Positions 26,519 to 35,506 are shown, counted from the stretch's first letter. The stretch: 64,000 bases of DNA from Aurantiacibacter odishensis (GCF_003605195.1 NZ_QYOS01000022.1:237042-301041), one strand, 5' to 3'. Notes: generated from the letters alone by a model not told the origin. Numbers and translations are program-made.

Positions 26519-27913
26519 ATGGCGAGCGAAGCAGAAAACCTGGACGCACCGGAGAATCCGCGCGCCAAACTGGTGCGCGGGTCGATCGCGGGTCACCTCG
26601 TCAAGCAGACGACGCCCGCCATTGTCGGCGTTGCAGCGATCATGTCCGTCGGCGTGATCGACGCCTACTTCATCGGCCAGCTCGGCGCGAACGAATTGGC
26701 GGCGATCAGCTTCATCTTCCCGGTCATCACCGCGCTCCAGAGCCTCGGCGTAGGCGTGATGGTGGGGATCAATTCCGTGGTCAGCCGCGCGCTGGGTGAA
26801 GGCGATTACGAGCGGGCCCTGGCCCGCGCGAACCTCGGCCTGATGCTGGGCTTGGCCGCCGGGATTACGCTTGGCCTCCTGCTGTTCGTGCTGCGCCAGC
26901 CGCTGTTCCAGCTGATGCAGGCGGACGCCGAAATACTGCCGCTGATCGATCAGTACATGAAGCCCTACGCCTTCGGTTTCGTGCTGATGATGACGATGAT
27001 GGGCGCGAACGGCGTGCTGCGCGGACAAGGTGCGGCCAAGAGCAACACGGCCGTGCTTGTGATCTACTCCATCGCCAACTGGATACTCGACCCGATCCTG
27101 ATCACCGGTGCCTTCGGGATCGAGGGCTTCGGCGTCGCGGGCGCGGCCTATGCCACCATCGGCGGCTGGATCGTCGGCATCGTCGCGGCTTTCTGGCTGC
27201 TGGAACGGCACGACCTGCCATTCCGCCCATCGGCTGTGAAGAACTGCCGCATCGGTGTGCAGCTCAGGGCGCTCACCCGCGTCGCCGGGCCTGCGGCTTT
27301 CACCAATTCGATCAATCCGGCAGGTCTTGCCATCCTTACCTCGCTGCTAGCCGCGGAGGGCACGGCAGCCGTCGCCGGTTTCGGCGCGGGCGGCCGCCTG
27401 CAAAGTTTCGCGGTGGTGCCATTGTTGGCGCTGTCCGGCTCCATCGGCGCGATCGTCGGCCAGAACTGGGGCGCGCGCCAGTACGACAGGGCGCGCCGCG
27501 CACTGGTGCAGGCGGGCCTGTTCTGCGTGGGCTACGGGCTGGCCGCAGCACTGGTTCTCTATACTTCGCGGGAGTGGTTCGCCGAACTGTTCAGCGACGA
27601 AGCTCAGACGCTGGAAGCTACAAGCGCCTATCTCGCGATTTCCGTCTGGGGATATGCCGGATACGGCGTGCTGATCGTCGTCAACGGTGCTCTCAACGCG
27701 ATAGACAGGGCCAGCAACGCGCTAGCCCTTTCGATCAGCCGTGTGATGCTGGTGATGGTGCCGTTCGCCTGGCTGCTGCGGGGCGCACTGGGCACCCAGG
27801 CCGTCTACCTGGCGGAACTGACGGCGAACCTGCTGGGCGGCCTTGCCGCTGCGGCGATCGCGTGGTTGGTGCTGTGGAAGCGCCCCGGCGAAAAAGCCGC
27901 CGGGGACGCTTGA
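26519..27913 (+). CDS. MATE family efflux transporter
   Basis: This 464-residue protein has twelve predicted membrane helices in two related halves. MATE landmarks are IDAYFIGQLGANELAAISF in helix 2 and GGRLQSFAVVPLLALSGSI in the second half, followed by GQNWGARQYDRA. MATE pumps export cationic or aromatic compounds using Na+ or H+. It is separated from the catabolic run by 53 bases and might protect against toxic intermediates. It converges with phyR, leaving only a ten-base gap. Confidence 0.92.
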   Translation: MASEAENLDAPENPRAKLVRGSIAGHLVKQTTPAIVGVAAIMSVGVIDAYFIGQLGANELAAISFIFPVITALQSLGVGVMVGINSVVSRALGEGDYERALARANLGLMLGLAAGITLGLLLFVLRQPLFQLMQADAEILPLIDQYMKPYAFGFVLMMTMMGANGVLRGQGAAKSNTAVLVIYSIANWILDPILITGAFGIEGFGVAGAAYATIGGWIVGIVAAFWLLERHDLPFRPSAVKNCRIGVQLRALTRVAGPAAFTNSINPAGLAILTSLLAAEGTAAVAGFGAGGRLQSFAVVPLLALSGSIGAIVGQNWGARQYDRARRALVQAGLFCVGYGLAAALVLYTSREWFAELFSDEAQTLEATSAYLAISVWGYAGYGVLIVVNGALNAIDRASNALALSISRVMLVMVPFAWLLRGALGTQAVYLAELTANLLGGLAAAAIAWLVLWKRPGEKAAGDA

Positions 27914-27923
27914 AGCAAAGCCT

Positions 27924-28718
27924 TTAGTCCAGCGGGCGGCTGGAACCGAAGAACAGCGCCTGGCTGATCGCCGCACGCACCGTGTCTTCCTGGAAAGGCT
28001 TGGTGATGAGGTAGGTCGGCTCCGGACGGTCTCCCGTAAGCAGGCGTTCCGGGTATGCGGTGATGAAGATCACCGGCACCGACTGGATGGCGAGAATGTC
28101 GTCCACCGCATCGAGGCCCGAGGAACCGTCGGCAAGCTGGATATCGGCCAGCACGAGGCCCGGCGTCTTGTCGGCAACCACGTCCTGCGCCTGCGTGCGG
28201 GTTGCCGCCGTGCCGCAGATTTCGTGGCCGAGCGACTTCACGAGGTCTTCAAGCTGCATGGAGATCAGCGGCTCGTCCTCGATGATGAGAACGCTGGTTG
28301 CACTTTCGCGCTCAATCTCTGCAATCGCCTCGCGAACGAGTGACTCGACGTCGTCCGCGCTCATGTCCATGATTTCGGCTGCCTCCTCGGTCGAGAAATC
28401 CTCGACCGTGGTGAGCAGCAATGCCTGGCGGTTGACGGGCGTGATCCGCTTCAGCTGGTCCTGCGCGGCAATCTCGTGGGTGCTGCCGATGGATTCGGCA
28501 CTTTCCACTTCCATGTAGGCGCTGGACCAGACCTTGTTGAATGTCTTGTAAAGAGGAACGCGTCCGCCACGCAGGCTGTCGGCGACGCTTTCGTCCGCCA
28601 GTGCAGCTTCCAGCGTGGCCTGGACAAACGCATCGCCAGTCGACTGCGAGCCCGTGAGAGCGCGCGCGTAGCGGCGGAGAAACGGCAGGTGTGCAGCAAC
28701 TTCGGCACCAATACTCAT
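27924..28718 (-). CDS. phyR: General stress response regulator PhyR
   Basis: The 264-residue protein has a sigma-factor-like N-terminal domain (about residues 1-135) and a C-terminal receiver. The receiver has acidic residues 147-149, phospho-acceptor Asp192 in LADIQL and Lys240 in ITKPF. Phosphorylated PhyR binds anti-sigma NepR and frees sigma EcfG. A GGAAC-N16-CGTT promoter ends 31 bases upstream, consistent with positive feedback, and AAGGG precedes ATG 28718. nepR and ecfG are not adjacent, although they usually are in related genomes. Confidence 0.95.
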   Translation of the reverse strand: MSIGAEVAAHLPFLRRYARALTGSQSTGDAFVQATLEAALADESVADSLRGGRVPLYKTFNKVWSSAYMEVESAESIGSTHEIAAQDQLKRITPVNRQALLLTTVEDFSTEEAAEIMDMSADDVESLVREAIAEIERESATSVLIIEDEPLISMQLEDLVKSLGHEICGTAATRTQAQDVVADKTPGLVLADIQLADGSSGLDAVDDILAIQSVPVIFITAYPERLLTGDRPEPTYLITKPFQEDTVRAAISQALFFGSSRPLD

Positions 28719-28749
28719 AGAAACCCTTCCCGATTGTAGGTGTCACGTG

Positions 28750-28774
28750 AACGCGCGCGATGCGCTTGGGTTCC
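28750..28774 (-). promoter_or_regulatory. Sigma-EcfG promoter of phyR
   Basis: On the minus strand GGAAC (28774-28770) is followed after exactly 16 bases by CGTT (28753-28750). This is the known alphaproteobacterial general-stress promoter consensus with no mismatch. Transcription would start near 28742, leaving a leader of about 24 bases. Confidence 0.75.
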
Positions 28775-28886
28775 AAGTGGCACTTCCAACGTGATTTTCC
28801 AGCTGTGAATGACCCGCATCCAATGACAGCCTGTTTTCGATTTTCAAAGTCGCCCGAACATTTTTCGGTTTTTTTTGAAAGTGCGG

Positions 28887-28911
28887 GGAACCGCTTTTCG
28901 CAGCGGTCATT
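28887..28911 (+). promoter_or_regulatory. Sigma-EcfG-like promoter of small RNA
   Basis: GGAAC (28887-28891) is followed after 16 bases by CATT (28908-28911), one mismatch from CGTT. It points right, away from phyR, into a stretch with no open frame that ends in a strong terminator. Confidence 0.6.
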
Positions 28912-28917
28912 TAGTCT

Positions 28918-29006
28918 ATGTCACCGCCGAGACCCCCCTCCCGTCCAAGCGGCTGGTGATACGATCCCAAGAGGCCTCCGATCACAAGATCGGAGGCCTT
29001 TTTTTT
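28918..29006 (+). ncRNA. gsrN: GsrN-like general stress small RNA
   Basis: A transcript of about 88 bases is predicted from three signals: an EcfG-like promoter at 28887, no coding frame, and a perfect terminator. The 5' part folds into a nine-pair stem (28921-28929 with 28950-28959, one bulged U). Its 20-base loop displays ACCCCCCUCCC at 28932-28942. GsrN of Caulobacter is a sigma-T-dependent small RNA whose exposed 5' C-rich loop pairs with G-rich leaders such as katG. Promoter class, C-rich loop and position beside phyR all fit; homology is inferred, not searched. Confidence 0.65.
28972..29006 (+). terminator. Strong Rho-independent terminator of small RNA
   Basis: A perfect 12-base-pair stem (28972-28983 with 28988-28999) closes an ACAA loop. 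The final T of the stem begins an eight-T tract (28999-29006). The T-tract exists only in the rightward direction, so it must serve a plus-strand transcript, although the coding genes on both sides are on the minus strand. Confidence 0.88.
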
Positions 29007-29091
29007 AGCCTCGCGATGGATGACAGTAGCTGTGCAGAGGCACACTTGTGGCACGCACCAACACGGCTTTGAAATGTCGAAGTGTTGCGTG

Positions 29092-29535
29092 TCAGCCCAG
29101 GAGGCGGGAAAACAGGCCGCGTTTGCGCCCTGCGGCCATGACCTCGACCAGCTTGTCGGGGTCGTAGGGCTTTTCGAACACCGGGCCCATCAGCGCGATT
29201 TCCTTGGGGATGTCGTCGGGCGAGCCGGTAGAAAATGCTATCCAGGGCCGCTTCGGGCCGAGCAGATCGACCAGTTCGGCCAACGCCCAGCCGTCGTCGC
29301 GATCGGCAAGGTGCACGTCCAGCACGATGGCGTCCAGCTTCTCGCCGTCCTCCAGCTGCTCCATCGTCGATTGCATGGTGTGGCAGATGATCACTTCCTC
29401 GGCACCGCCACGCAGCAAGGCATCCTCCAGCGACATCGCCAGGACGGCATCGTCTTCCACCAGCAGAACGCGGCCAAGCTTTGGCTGCTTGCGCGGCTTG
29501 CCGGAACGGGCGCTGGATACGGCAGTCTTGCTCAT
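29092..29535 (-). CDS. Single-domain response regulator (FAT GUY-like)
   Basis: This 147-residue protein has one receiver domain and no output domain. It has acidic residues in VEDDA, phospho-acceptor Asp73 in IVLDVHL and Lys122 in EKPY. The motif PWIAFSTGS at 97-105 resembles the PFxFATGY motif of stress-linked 'FAT GUY' regulators such as SdrG, with changes at the end. ATG 29535 is chosen because earlier in-frame codons lie on the promoter. A GGAAC-N17-CGTT promoter lies upstream, so it is probably part of the PhyR regulon and signalling network. Confidence 0.85.
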   Translation of the reverse strand: MSKTAVSSARSGKPRKQPKLGRVLLVEDDAVLAMSLEDALLRGGAEEVIICHTMQSTMEQLEDGEKLDAIVLDVHLADRDDGWALAELVDLLGPKRPWIAFSTGSPDDIPKEIALMGPVFEKPYDPDKLVEVMAAGRKRGLFSRLLG

Positions 29536-29590
29536 TGGCCTCCGAAGGGGGTGCTGGCGCTCCGGAATTCGGAAACGACCCTGGCGAAGC

Positions 29591-29616
29591 AACGCTGCTC
29601 CACGCCGCCAAGTTCC
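29591..29616 (-). promoter_or_regulatory. Sigma-EcfG promoter of response regulator
   Basis: On the minus strand GGAAC (29616-29612) is followed after 17 bases by CGTT (29594-29591), an exact match to the general-stress promoter with the longer accepted spacer. It lies 55 bases before the ATG at 29535. Confidence 0.65.
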
Positions 29617-29636
29617 CCGTGACGTAAAGGACAGAA

Positions 29637-30791
29637 TCAAAGATTCTTATGATAGAGCCGGTACTCGCGATTGACCTTCGCCCCGATGGCATCGGCGATG
29701 GCAACCATGCCCTGGTTGTCCTCCAGGATCCAGCCCACCTCCGCCCTCTCGGCATCGAAGCGACCCACTGAATAGCGGCGGATGTACTCGATCATCATGA
29801 AAGCGAGCTGGCTGGCCATGCGGCTGTTCTGGTATTTGGGTACCACGCCCATCAGTGGCACGCGCCAGTTGAGCGAGTCCGGGTTGCGCAGCCACCACAG
29901 CAGCTTCAGCCAGTTGAACGGGAAGAGCTTGCCGCCGTAATCCTTGATCTTCAGGTTGATATCCGGCCAGGAAAGCATGAAGGCAGCCGGCTCCCCGTCG
30001 ACGAAGGCGATCATGTTCGCGCCCTGCTTCGTCAGCGGCTTCAGCTTGTTCGAGGCATAGACCTTCTCTGCCTCGGTAAAGGGCACATAGCCCCAATTGG
30101 TGGACCAGGCGGAGTTGAGGATATCCATGCAGATCGCGGCATCGTCCTCGAAATTCTTGGTATCGACCATTCGCACATGGATGCGACTGGATTTTTCGCC
30201 CGATGCGACGATCCGGTCGATCAGCGGCGGAAAGCCATCCTCGATCCTGAGGTCGTAGGTCAGCAGCCGCTTCGCCGTTTTGTATCCCTGTGCCTCGACC
30301 CAGCCCTGATACGCCGCGTTGTGGTGGCCCATCATGATCATCGGCGGATGGTCGTGACCCTTGGTGAGCAGGCCAGGCTCATCCCAGACAGAAAGGCTCA
30401 TCGGCGCCAGAACCCGCGTCATGCCCTGTTCGCGCAGCCAGTCCTCCGCGCGGGCGATCAGCGCGGCCATAACGGCCTCGTCAAAGGCCTCCATCAGGCC
30501 CCAGTTGCCCGTTCCCGGACCGCTGCCCTGCTCTGGCGGCTGCGCGAGCGCGAGTTCGTCGTAATGCGCGGAAATGCGGCCAACCACCTTGTCCCCGCGC
30601 CGTGCCAGGAACAGCTGCACCTTGGCGTGTTCGAAGAAGGGGTTCTTCTTCTCGTCCAGCAATTCGCGCACTTCCATGCGCAGCGGCGGCACCCAGTTGG
30701 GATCGCCCTTGTTCAGTTCGAAGGCGATTTCGATGAATGCATCGAGGTCGCCCTTGCCGGAAACCGGGGCAATATCTATCTTCTGGCTCAC
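29637..30791 (-). CDS. GNAT-like acyltransferase family protein, long form
   Basis: This 384-residue cytosolic protein begins with a segment typical of acetyltransferase-like proteins (FIEIAFELNKGDPNWVPPL). The C-terminal part contains a GNAT-like VPKYQNSRMASQLAFMMIEY core and VGWILEDNQGMVAIADAIGA. The length is about twice a single GNAT domain, so two related domains are likely. The substrate is unknown. GTG at 30791 has AAAGG upstream. It lies upstream of the response regulator in the same direction, separated from it by that gene's stress promoter. Confidence 0.75.
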   Translation of the reverse strand: MSQKIDIAPVSGKGDLDAFIEIAFELNKGDPNWVPPLRMEVRELLDEKKNPFFEHAKVQLFLARRGDKVVGRISAHYDELALAQPPEQGSGPGTGNWGLMEAFDEAVMAALIARAEDWLREQGMTRVLAPMSLSVWDEPGLLTKGHDHPPMIMMGHHNAAYQGWVEAQGYKTAKRLLTYDLRIEDGFPPLIDRIVASGEKSSRIHVRMVDTKNFEDDAAICMDILNSAWSTNWGYVPFTEAEKVYASNKLKPLTKQGANMIAFVDGEPAAFMLSWPDINLKIKDYGGKLFPFNWLKLLWWLRNPDSLNWRVPLMGVVPKYQNSRMASQLAFMMIEYIRRYSVGRFDAERAEVGWILEDNQGMVAIADAIGAKVNREYRLYHKNL

Positions 30792-30942
30792 ACACTTGGC
30801 CTTTCGTTCATATCGCGTTCGCTCTTGATATGCATCAAGGCCCTGTCAAGTAATCCGGCTCAAGAGAACTTGGCCACCCGCGTCGGAACGTAGACCCCCG
30901 GCCCATCGCCCTTATCGACAATTTGCAGTATAGAGCCGCCCC

Positions 30943-32034
30943 ATGGAAGCGACGAGCAACATTCCCGAGCAAGACAGCGCCGCTGCCCCCGTGCAGCGCC
31001 GGCGCGTGCATGCGCAGATTCCCGACGACAAGGCGATGCTTCGCGCGGCGGCTGAACTGACGCGCGACATCAATACCGCTCGCCCGGAAATCTACTGGCC
31101 GGACATGATCGTCTCCGCCCTCGTTGGCTATGCCACGATGGCTGGTGCCATCCTGGTGGAAAGCACCTGGCTTGCCATCGCGCTGGGTATCGTTTCGGTC
31201 TTCGCGCTCTACCGGGCGCTGCTGTTCATTCACGAGATCAGTCACCTGCACCGCGATGCCCTGCCGGGCTTTCGCGCCGGGTGGAACCTGCTGGTCGGCA
31301 TTCCGCTGCTGACGCCCAGCCTGATGTACGAGAACGTCCACACGCTGCACCACGCGCGAACAAAGTACGGCACGATCGAGGACCCGGAATACATGCCGCT
31401 GGCGCTGATGAAGCCGTGGAGCCTGCCGCTGTTCGTGCTGGTCGCCGCGCTCGCACCCGTCGCGCTGATCGTGCGCTGGGGCATTATCGCGCCCATCGGG
31501 CTGATCGTGCCGCCCCTGCGCCGCTTCGCCTGGGAGCGCCTGTCTGCGCTTTCCATCAACCCCTCGTTCCGTCGCCGCCCGGCGGAAGACAGGGAACGCG
31601 GCTGGTTCCTGTTCCAGCAGGTCGGCGCAAGCCTGTGGGCGATGTTCCTGATTTCCACGCCGTTCTGGCTGGGCTGGCGGCCGCTGCTGATCGCTGCTGG
31701 CATCACCGCCGCTGTCGCCGTGTTCAACCAGCTTCGCACGCTGGTGGCGCACCTGTGGGAGAACGATGGCGAGGCCATGACCGTGACCGCGCAGTATCTC
31801 GACAGCGTGAACGTGCCCAGCTTCATCGCGGGCATCTGGGCGCCTGTGGGCCTGCGTTATCATGCGCTGCACCACCTCGTGCCGTCTATGCCCTACCACT
31901 CGCTGCACGAGGCGCATAAGCGCATCTCGGCGAAGCTGGGCGATACTTCGACCTTTGCCGAGGCGAGCCATCCGGGGATGATCCCGCTTGTCGGCCGCAT
32001 CGCCCGCAGCACGATGGGTCGGCGCGAAGGCTAG
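30943..32034 (+). CDS. Membrane fatty acid desaturase
   Basis: The 363-residue protein has the three histidine boxes of di-iron membrane desaturases: HEISH at 97-101, HTLHH at 133-137, and HALHH near 308, followed by a further histidine-rich PYHSLHEAH. Hydrophobic pairs flank the boxes. It introduces double bonds into membrane lipids or hydroxylates a lipid; regiospecificity is not visible. It is transcribed alone and converges with the GNAT gene, leaving three bases between stops. Confidence 0.9.
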   Translation: MEATSNIPEQDSAAAPVQRRRVHAQIPDDKAMLRAAAELTRDINTARPEIYWPDMIVSALVGYATMAGAILVESTWLAIALGIVSVFALYRALLFIHEISHLHRDALPGFRAGWNLLVGIPLLTPSLMYENVHTLHHARTKYGTIEDPEYMPLALMKPWSLPLFVLVAALAPVALIVRWGIIAPIGLIVPPLRRFAWERLSALSINPSFRRRPAEDRERGWFLFQQVGASLWAMFLISTPFWLGWRPLLIAAGITAAVAVFNQLRTLVAHLWENDGEAMTVTAQYLDSVNVPSFIAGIWAPVGLRYHALHHLVPSMPYHSLHEAHKRISAKLGDTSTFAEASHPGMIPLVGRIARSTMGRREG

Positions 32035-32037
32035 ACC

Positions 32038-32562
32038 CTAGTCCAGTTCGCAAATCATCGCACACCGCCGCTCCGGTGGAAGGCCCGCTTCCGTTGCGGC
32101 CTCCAGTCCGGCGGCCAGACGCGGATGCTCGTCCAGTGCATCGATGACGGTGAAGCCGTGCCGAACATAGAACGGCGCATGAAACGCAATGTCGCGGAAG
32201 GTGTGCAACGTAATTGCCCGGAAGCCTGCGTTGCGGGCATCGATCTGCAAGGCGCGCAGCAAGGTTGCACCGATGCCACGCCGCTGGAAAGCGCGGGCAA
32301 CGCTGAGTTCGTGCAGGTGCAATTCGCGCCCGGCGGGCCGCGCGGCGGCGAAACCAACCACATTGTCCTCGCTGGTAGCGGACAGGCTCTGGCGCTGGGC
32401 GATAATCGCCCGATACTGCTCTGCCGAGCGCGGAGCGGGCATGGCGATGTCCACCAGCGACGGCTCTGTCAGGAACAGGCGGGCTGCGTCCTCCTCGACT
32501 TCCGCAAACTGTTCGGCATCTTCGGGGCGCGCGAGGCGCAAGGACCAGTCCGCAGCCGTCAT
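32038..32562 (-). CDS. GNAT family N-acetyltransferase
   Basis: This 174-residue protein has a single GNAT domain. The acetyl-CoA loop motif is RAFQRRGIGATLLRAL (Q/RxxGxG/A pattern), followed by ITLHTFRDIAFHAPFYVRHGF, typical of motif B. The target is unknown. Its ATG overlaps the stop codon of lptG by four bases, so it is translationally coupled to the lipopolysaccharide export genes. Confidence 0.88.
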   Translation of the reverse strand: MTAADWSLRLARPEDAEQFAEVEEDAARLFLTEPSLVDIAMPAPRSAEQYRAIIAQRQSLSATSEDNVVGFAAARPAGRELHLHELSVARAFQRRGIGATLLRALQIDARNAGFRAITLHTFRDIAFHAPFYVRHGFTVIDALDEHPRLAAGLEAATEAGLPPERRCAMICELD

Positions 32563-33656
32563 TCCTCGGTGCGGACCAGGACAGTTTCGCCCACCAGCAG
32601 GAACAGGAAGAATGGCGCCCATGCCGCCAGCAGCGGCGGGTAGCCGCCGAAACTGCCCATGGCGAGCGCGGCATTGTCGACCACGAAATAGGCGAAACCC
32701 AGCGCCATGCCGATAACCGCGCGCGCAAACAGCTTGCCCGAACGCGCAAGGCCGAAACCCGCGACTGCTCCCAGCAGCGGCATGAGGACGGCGGAAAGCG
32801 GGCCCGAAATCTTGTGCCACCACTTGGCTTCCAGCTCGCCTGTCCGGCGGCCCGCGCCCTGCAGCGCCTCAATACTTTCGGAAAGGCTGGCGAGCGGCTG
32901 CGCATCGGCGTCGACACGGCGCAATTCGACCTGCGCGATCTCCACGCCGGGCGCGACGGTAATGCTGTCGATCGCCTGCGTCTGCGCGCTCGCCACGGTG
33001 AATGCGGAGGCATCTTCCAGCAGCCATCCGGGGGACGCAAACGAGGCGCGATCGGCTGTGATCTGCCGGGTGATCATGCCGCCATCATCCCGCTCGTAGA
33101 ACGTGACGTCGGTCAGCACCGTTTCCGCCCCGCGGCCCGACAGCGTGCTGCCCATCAGCACGTCGTTGCCGTCGTTGAAATAGACATTGCTGCGCGCCTC
33201 CCGGTCCTCGGGGATGGCAGCGTATTCCACGTCCTCCCACACTTTGAGCGTTGCCGTGGCGCGGGTGACGATGCGTTCGTTGAAAGCGAAAGAAATGACT
33301 GCCACCACCATGCCGATCAACAGCAGCGGCGCGAGGATCTGGTGCGCGGACAGGCCAGCCGCCTTCATCGAGATTACTTCGGAGTTCTGGTTCAGCCCGG
33401 CCAGCGTGATAATCGTCGCCAATAGCACCGAGTAGGGCAGGAACCGCGCGACAAGCTGCGGCGCGCGCAGGCTGGCATAAAGCCATACCTCAGAATCGCC
33501 GTTCCCCGGCACGGCGAGGATGTCTCCCGTCTTGCCCAGCATGTCGAGCGCCAGCAGCACCAGCACCAGCATGGCGAGCACCGCCACGATGCGCACGGCG
33601 AACATCTTCGCCAGATAGATCGTCAGCGTGCGGGAGGGGAAAAAATCAAGCAGCAC
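32559..33656 (-). CDS. lptG: LPS export permease LptG
   Basis: The 365-residue inner membrane protein has N-terminal helices (SRTLTIYLAKMFAVRIVAVL), a periplasmic beta-jellyroll middle and C-terminal helices ending near FFLFLLVGETVLV. The segment LNQNSEVISMKAAGLS is the conserved cytoplasmic coupling helix. With LptF and the LptB ATPase it extracts lipopolysaccharide from the inner membrane. It overlaps lptF by 11 bases. Confidence 0.92.
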   Translation of the reverse strand: MLLDFFPSRTLTIYLAKMFAVRIVAVLAMLVLVLLALDMLGKTGDILAVPGNGDSEVWLYASLRAPQLVARFLPYSVLLATIITLAGLNQNSEVISMKAAGLSAHQILAPLLLIGMVVAVISFAFNERIVTRATATLKVWEDVEYAAIPEDREARSNVYFNDGNDVLMGSTLSGRGAETVLTDVTFYERDDGGMITRQITADRASFASPGWLLEDASAFTVASAQTQAIDSITVAPGVEIAQVELRRVDADAQPLASLSESIEALQGAGRRTGELEAKWWHKISGPLSAVLMPLLGAVAGFGLARSGKLFARAVIGMALGFAYFVVDNAALAMGSFGGYPPLLAAWAPFFLFLLVGETVLVRTEE

Positions 33657-34923
33657 CTGGCGCGCCCCCCTGCCGTTGCATGTTCTCTTCCTGCTGCTCG
33701 TGCAGGTCCTCTTCCGGCACCAGCCCGCGCAGCTTGTCGCGCCCGATCAGCTTTTTCAGGCGGCGGGCAATCTTGGAATAGAAGCTTTCGAGGAAGCCGA
33801 TAGCCTGTCCGCCGGGAACGAAGGCGACCTGATAATACATCCAGCTGATAAGCGCGAACAGCACCGCAAACGGCCCCCACAAGGCAAGGAAGGGGTCGAT
33901 CCGGCCGATCTCCGCCACCTCCGAACCGTACTGGTTGATCTTGTGATAGGCGACGACGATCACGATGGAGAGGAACACGCCGAGGGCGGAGGTGCTGCGC
34001 TTGGGCGGCACGGCCAGCGCCACGGCAAGGAACGGTAGCATCAGCATCATCACCACTTCGACCATCCGGTAGTTGAAGTTGGCCTGACTGCCCGCGCGTT
34101 CCTCCGCCGTGCTGTCGGGGCTCCAGCCGATCTCCAGCAGTTCGGGTAGCACATATTCGCGTTCGTCCTCTCCGCGAGCGCGGAATTCCTCGATAGCGGG
34201 CAGGTCTATCGGCAGGTCGTGCTGGCTGAAGCTGAGCACGCGCGGACTCCCCTCGGCCACGTCGTGCACGATCACCCCGTCCACCAGCCGCAGGATGATG
34301 GTGTTGCGATCTTCCCGGTTGGCGAGGAAGCGGCCCTCGCGCGCAGAGATGGAAAGCACCTGACCGGCATCGTCTGACACGCGGGCAAAGATGCCCATCA
34401 GCTGGCGTCCTTCGTCCTCGCTCTCCTCGATCCGCAGGGCCATGCGGTCCTCGATGGTGTTGAACTCGCCCACCTTGATCGAAGCGCCCAGCGCGCCGGA
34501 TCGAAGCTCGAACTCCATCTCCTCGTAGGCGAAACGCGCCTGCGGCTGGATGAAACCGACGATGGCGAAATTCAGCGCGACGAGTGCGAAGGTGATGAGG
34601 AACGGCACGCGCAGCAGCCGGGTGTAGGACCAGCCGACCGCGCGCATCACGTCCAGCTCGCTGGAAATGGCGAGTTTACGGAATGCGAAGAGGATGCCGA
34701 GCAGCAATCCCAGCGGAATGGCGAGCCCGGCATATTCGGGCACGAGATTGATGAGCATCTCGAACACGATGCTGATCGGCCCGCCTTCCACACTGACGAA
34801 ATCGAATAGCCGCAGCATCTTTTCCAGCAGCAGCAGGCTGGCGGCCAGCACGAACACGCCGATCATCGGCACGATCACGAGCCGGAAGATATAGCGGTCT
34901 GTAGCGGTGATGAAGCGGGACAC
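33646..34923 (-). CDS. lptF: LPS export permease LptF
   Basis: This 425-residue partner of LptG starts ITATDRYIFRLVIVPMIGVF and has the coupling-helix region FRKLAISSELDVMRAVGWS. After the periplasmic domain come helices around VVMMLMLPFLAVALAVPPKR. GTG at 34923 is chosen because LptF homologues begin just before the TDRYIF segment; a TTG at 34974 would add 17 unconserved residues. The C-terminus has a hydrophilic glutamine-rich tail. Confidence 0.9.
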   Translation of the reverse strand: MSRFITATDRYIFRLVIVPMIGVFVLAASLLLLEKMLRLFDFVSVEGGPISIVFEMLINLVPEYAGLAIPLGLLLGILFAFRKLAISSELDVMRAVGWSYTRLLRVPFLITFALVALNFAIVGFIQPQARFAYEEMEFELRSGALGASIKVGEFNTIEDRMALRIEESEDEGRQLMGIFARVSDDAGQVLSISAREGRFLANREDRNTIILRLVDGVIVHDVAEGSPRVLSFSQHDLPIDLPAIEEFRARGEDEREYVLPELLEIGWSPDSTAEERAGSQANFNYRMVEVVMMLMLPFLAVALAVPPKRSTSALGVFLSIVIVVAYHKINQYGSEVAEIGRIDPFLALWGPFAVLFALISWMYYQVAFVPGGQAIGFLESFYSKIARRLKKLIGRDKLRGLVPEEDLHEQQEENMQRQGGAPGAA

Positions 34924-35031
34924 GTGCCAGTCTGACGCTGCGGAAGGGTTAGGGTTCCCGCGCCTTAGCGACAAATCCTGTCGCGGTCATGTATTGAATT
35001 GTACAGGCTTTGGCCTTGGGCGAGCGAAGGC

Positions 35032-35418
35032 TCAGGCCTTCTCAAGCGTGCATTGCAGCGGATGCTGGTTTTCCCGAGCGAAATCCATCACCTGGTTCAC
35101 CTTGGTTTCGGCCACTTCGTAAGGAAAAATGCCGCAAACGCCCACGCCGCGCTGGTGAACGTGCAGCATGACGCGGGTCGCCTGCTCCAGGTCCATGCGG
35201 AAAAAGCGTTTCAGAACCATCACGACGAACTCCATCGGGGTGTAGTCGTCGTTCAGCATCAGCACCTTGTACTGGCTGGGCTTTTTGGGCTTCGCGCGGG
35301 TCTTGGTAGCGACGCCGACCTGCCCCTGGCCGTCGCCCACGCCGCCTTCGTCACCATCCTCGTCAGCGGCGACAACGGCCCAGCGGTGGGCAGTAGAAAG
35401 GGGATCGGTGCGGGTCAT
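35032..35418 (-). CDS. clpS: ClpS protease adaptor
   Basis: This 128-residue adaptor delivers N-degron substrates to ClpAP. The core is conserved: [17 protein letters not shown] with its acidic pocket residues, and [23 protein letters not shown] 45-residue flexible N-terminus precedes the core, normal for ClpS. The ATG at 35418 is preferred; longer frames extend into GC-rich hairpin DNA. clpA is not adjacent. Confidence 0.93.
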   Translation of the reverse strand: MTRTDPLSTAHRWAVVAADEDGDEGGVGDGQGQVGVATKTRAKPKKPSQYKVLMLNDDYTPMEFVVMVLKRFFRMDLEQATRVMLHVHQRGVGVCGIFPYEVAETKVNQVMDFARENQHPLQCTLEKA

Positions 35419-35506
35419 TTCCTGCGCGAATATCGTATCGAATGTGCTGGCTGCAAGTGCGGTTTTGCAATTTCGCCGCGGTTTGCATCCGGTCCGGACA
35501 GCATTC

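Noticed and set aside
28760..29008. 82-residue plus-strand frame as possible NepR
   Set aside because: It lacks any NepR-like helix pattern and overlaps the small RNA and its terminator.
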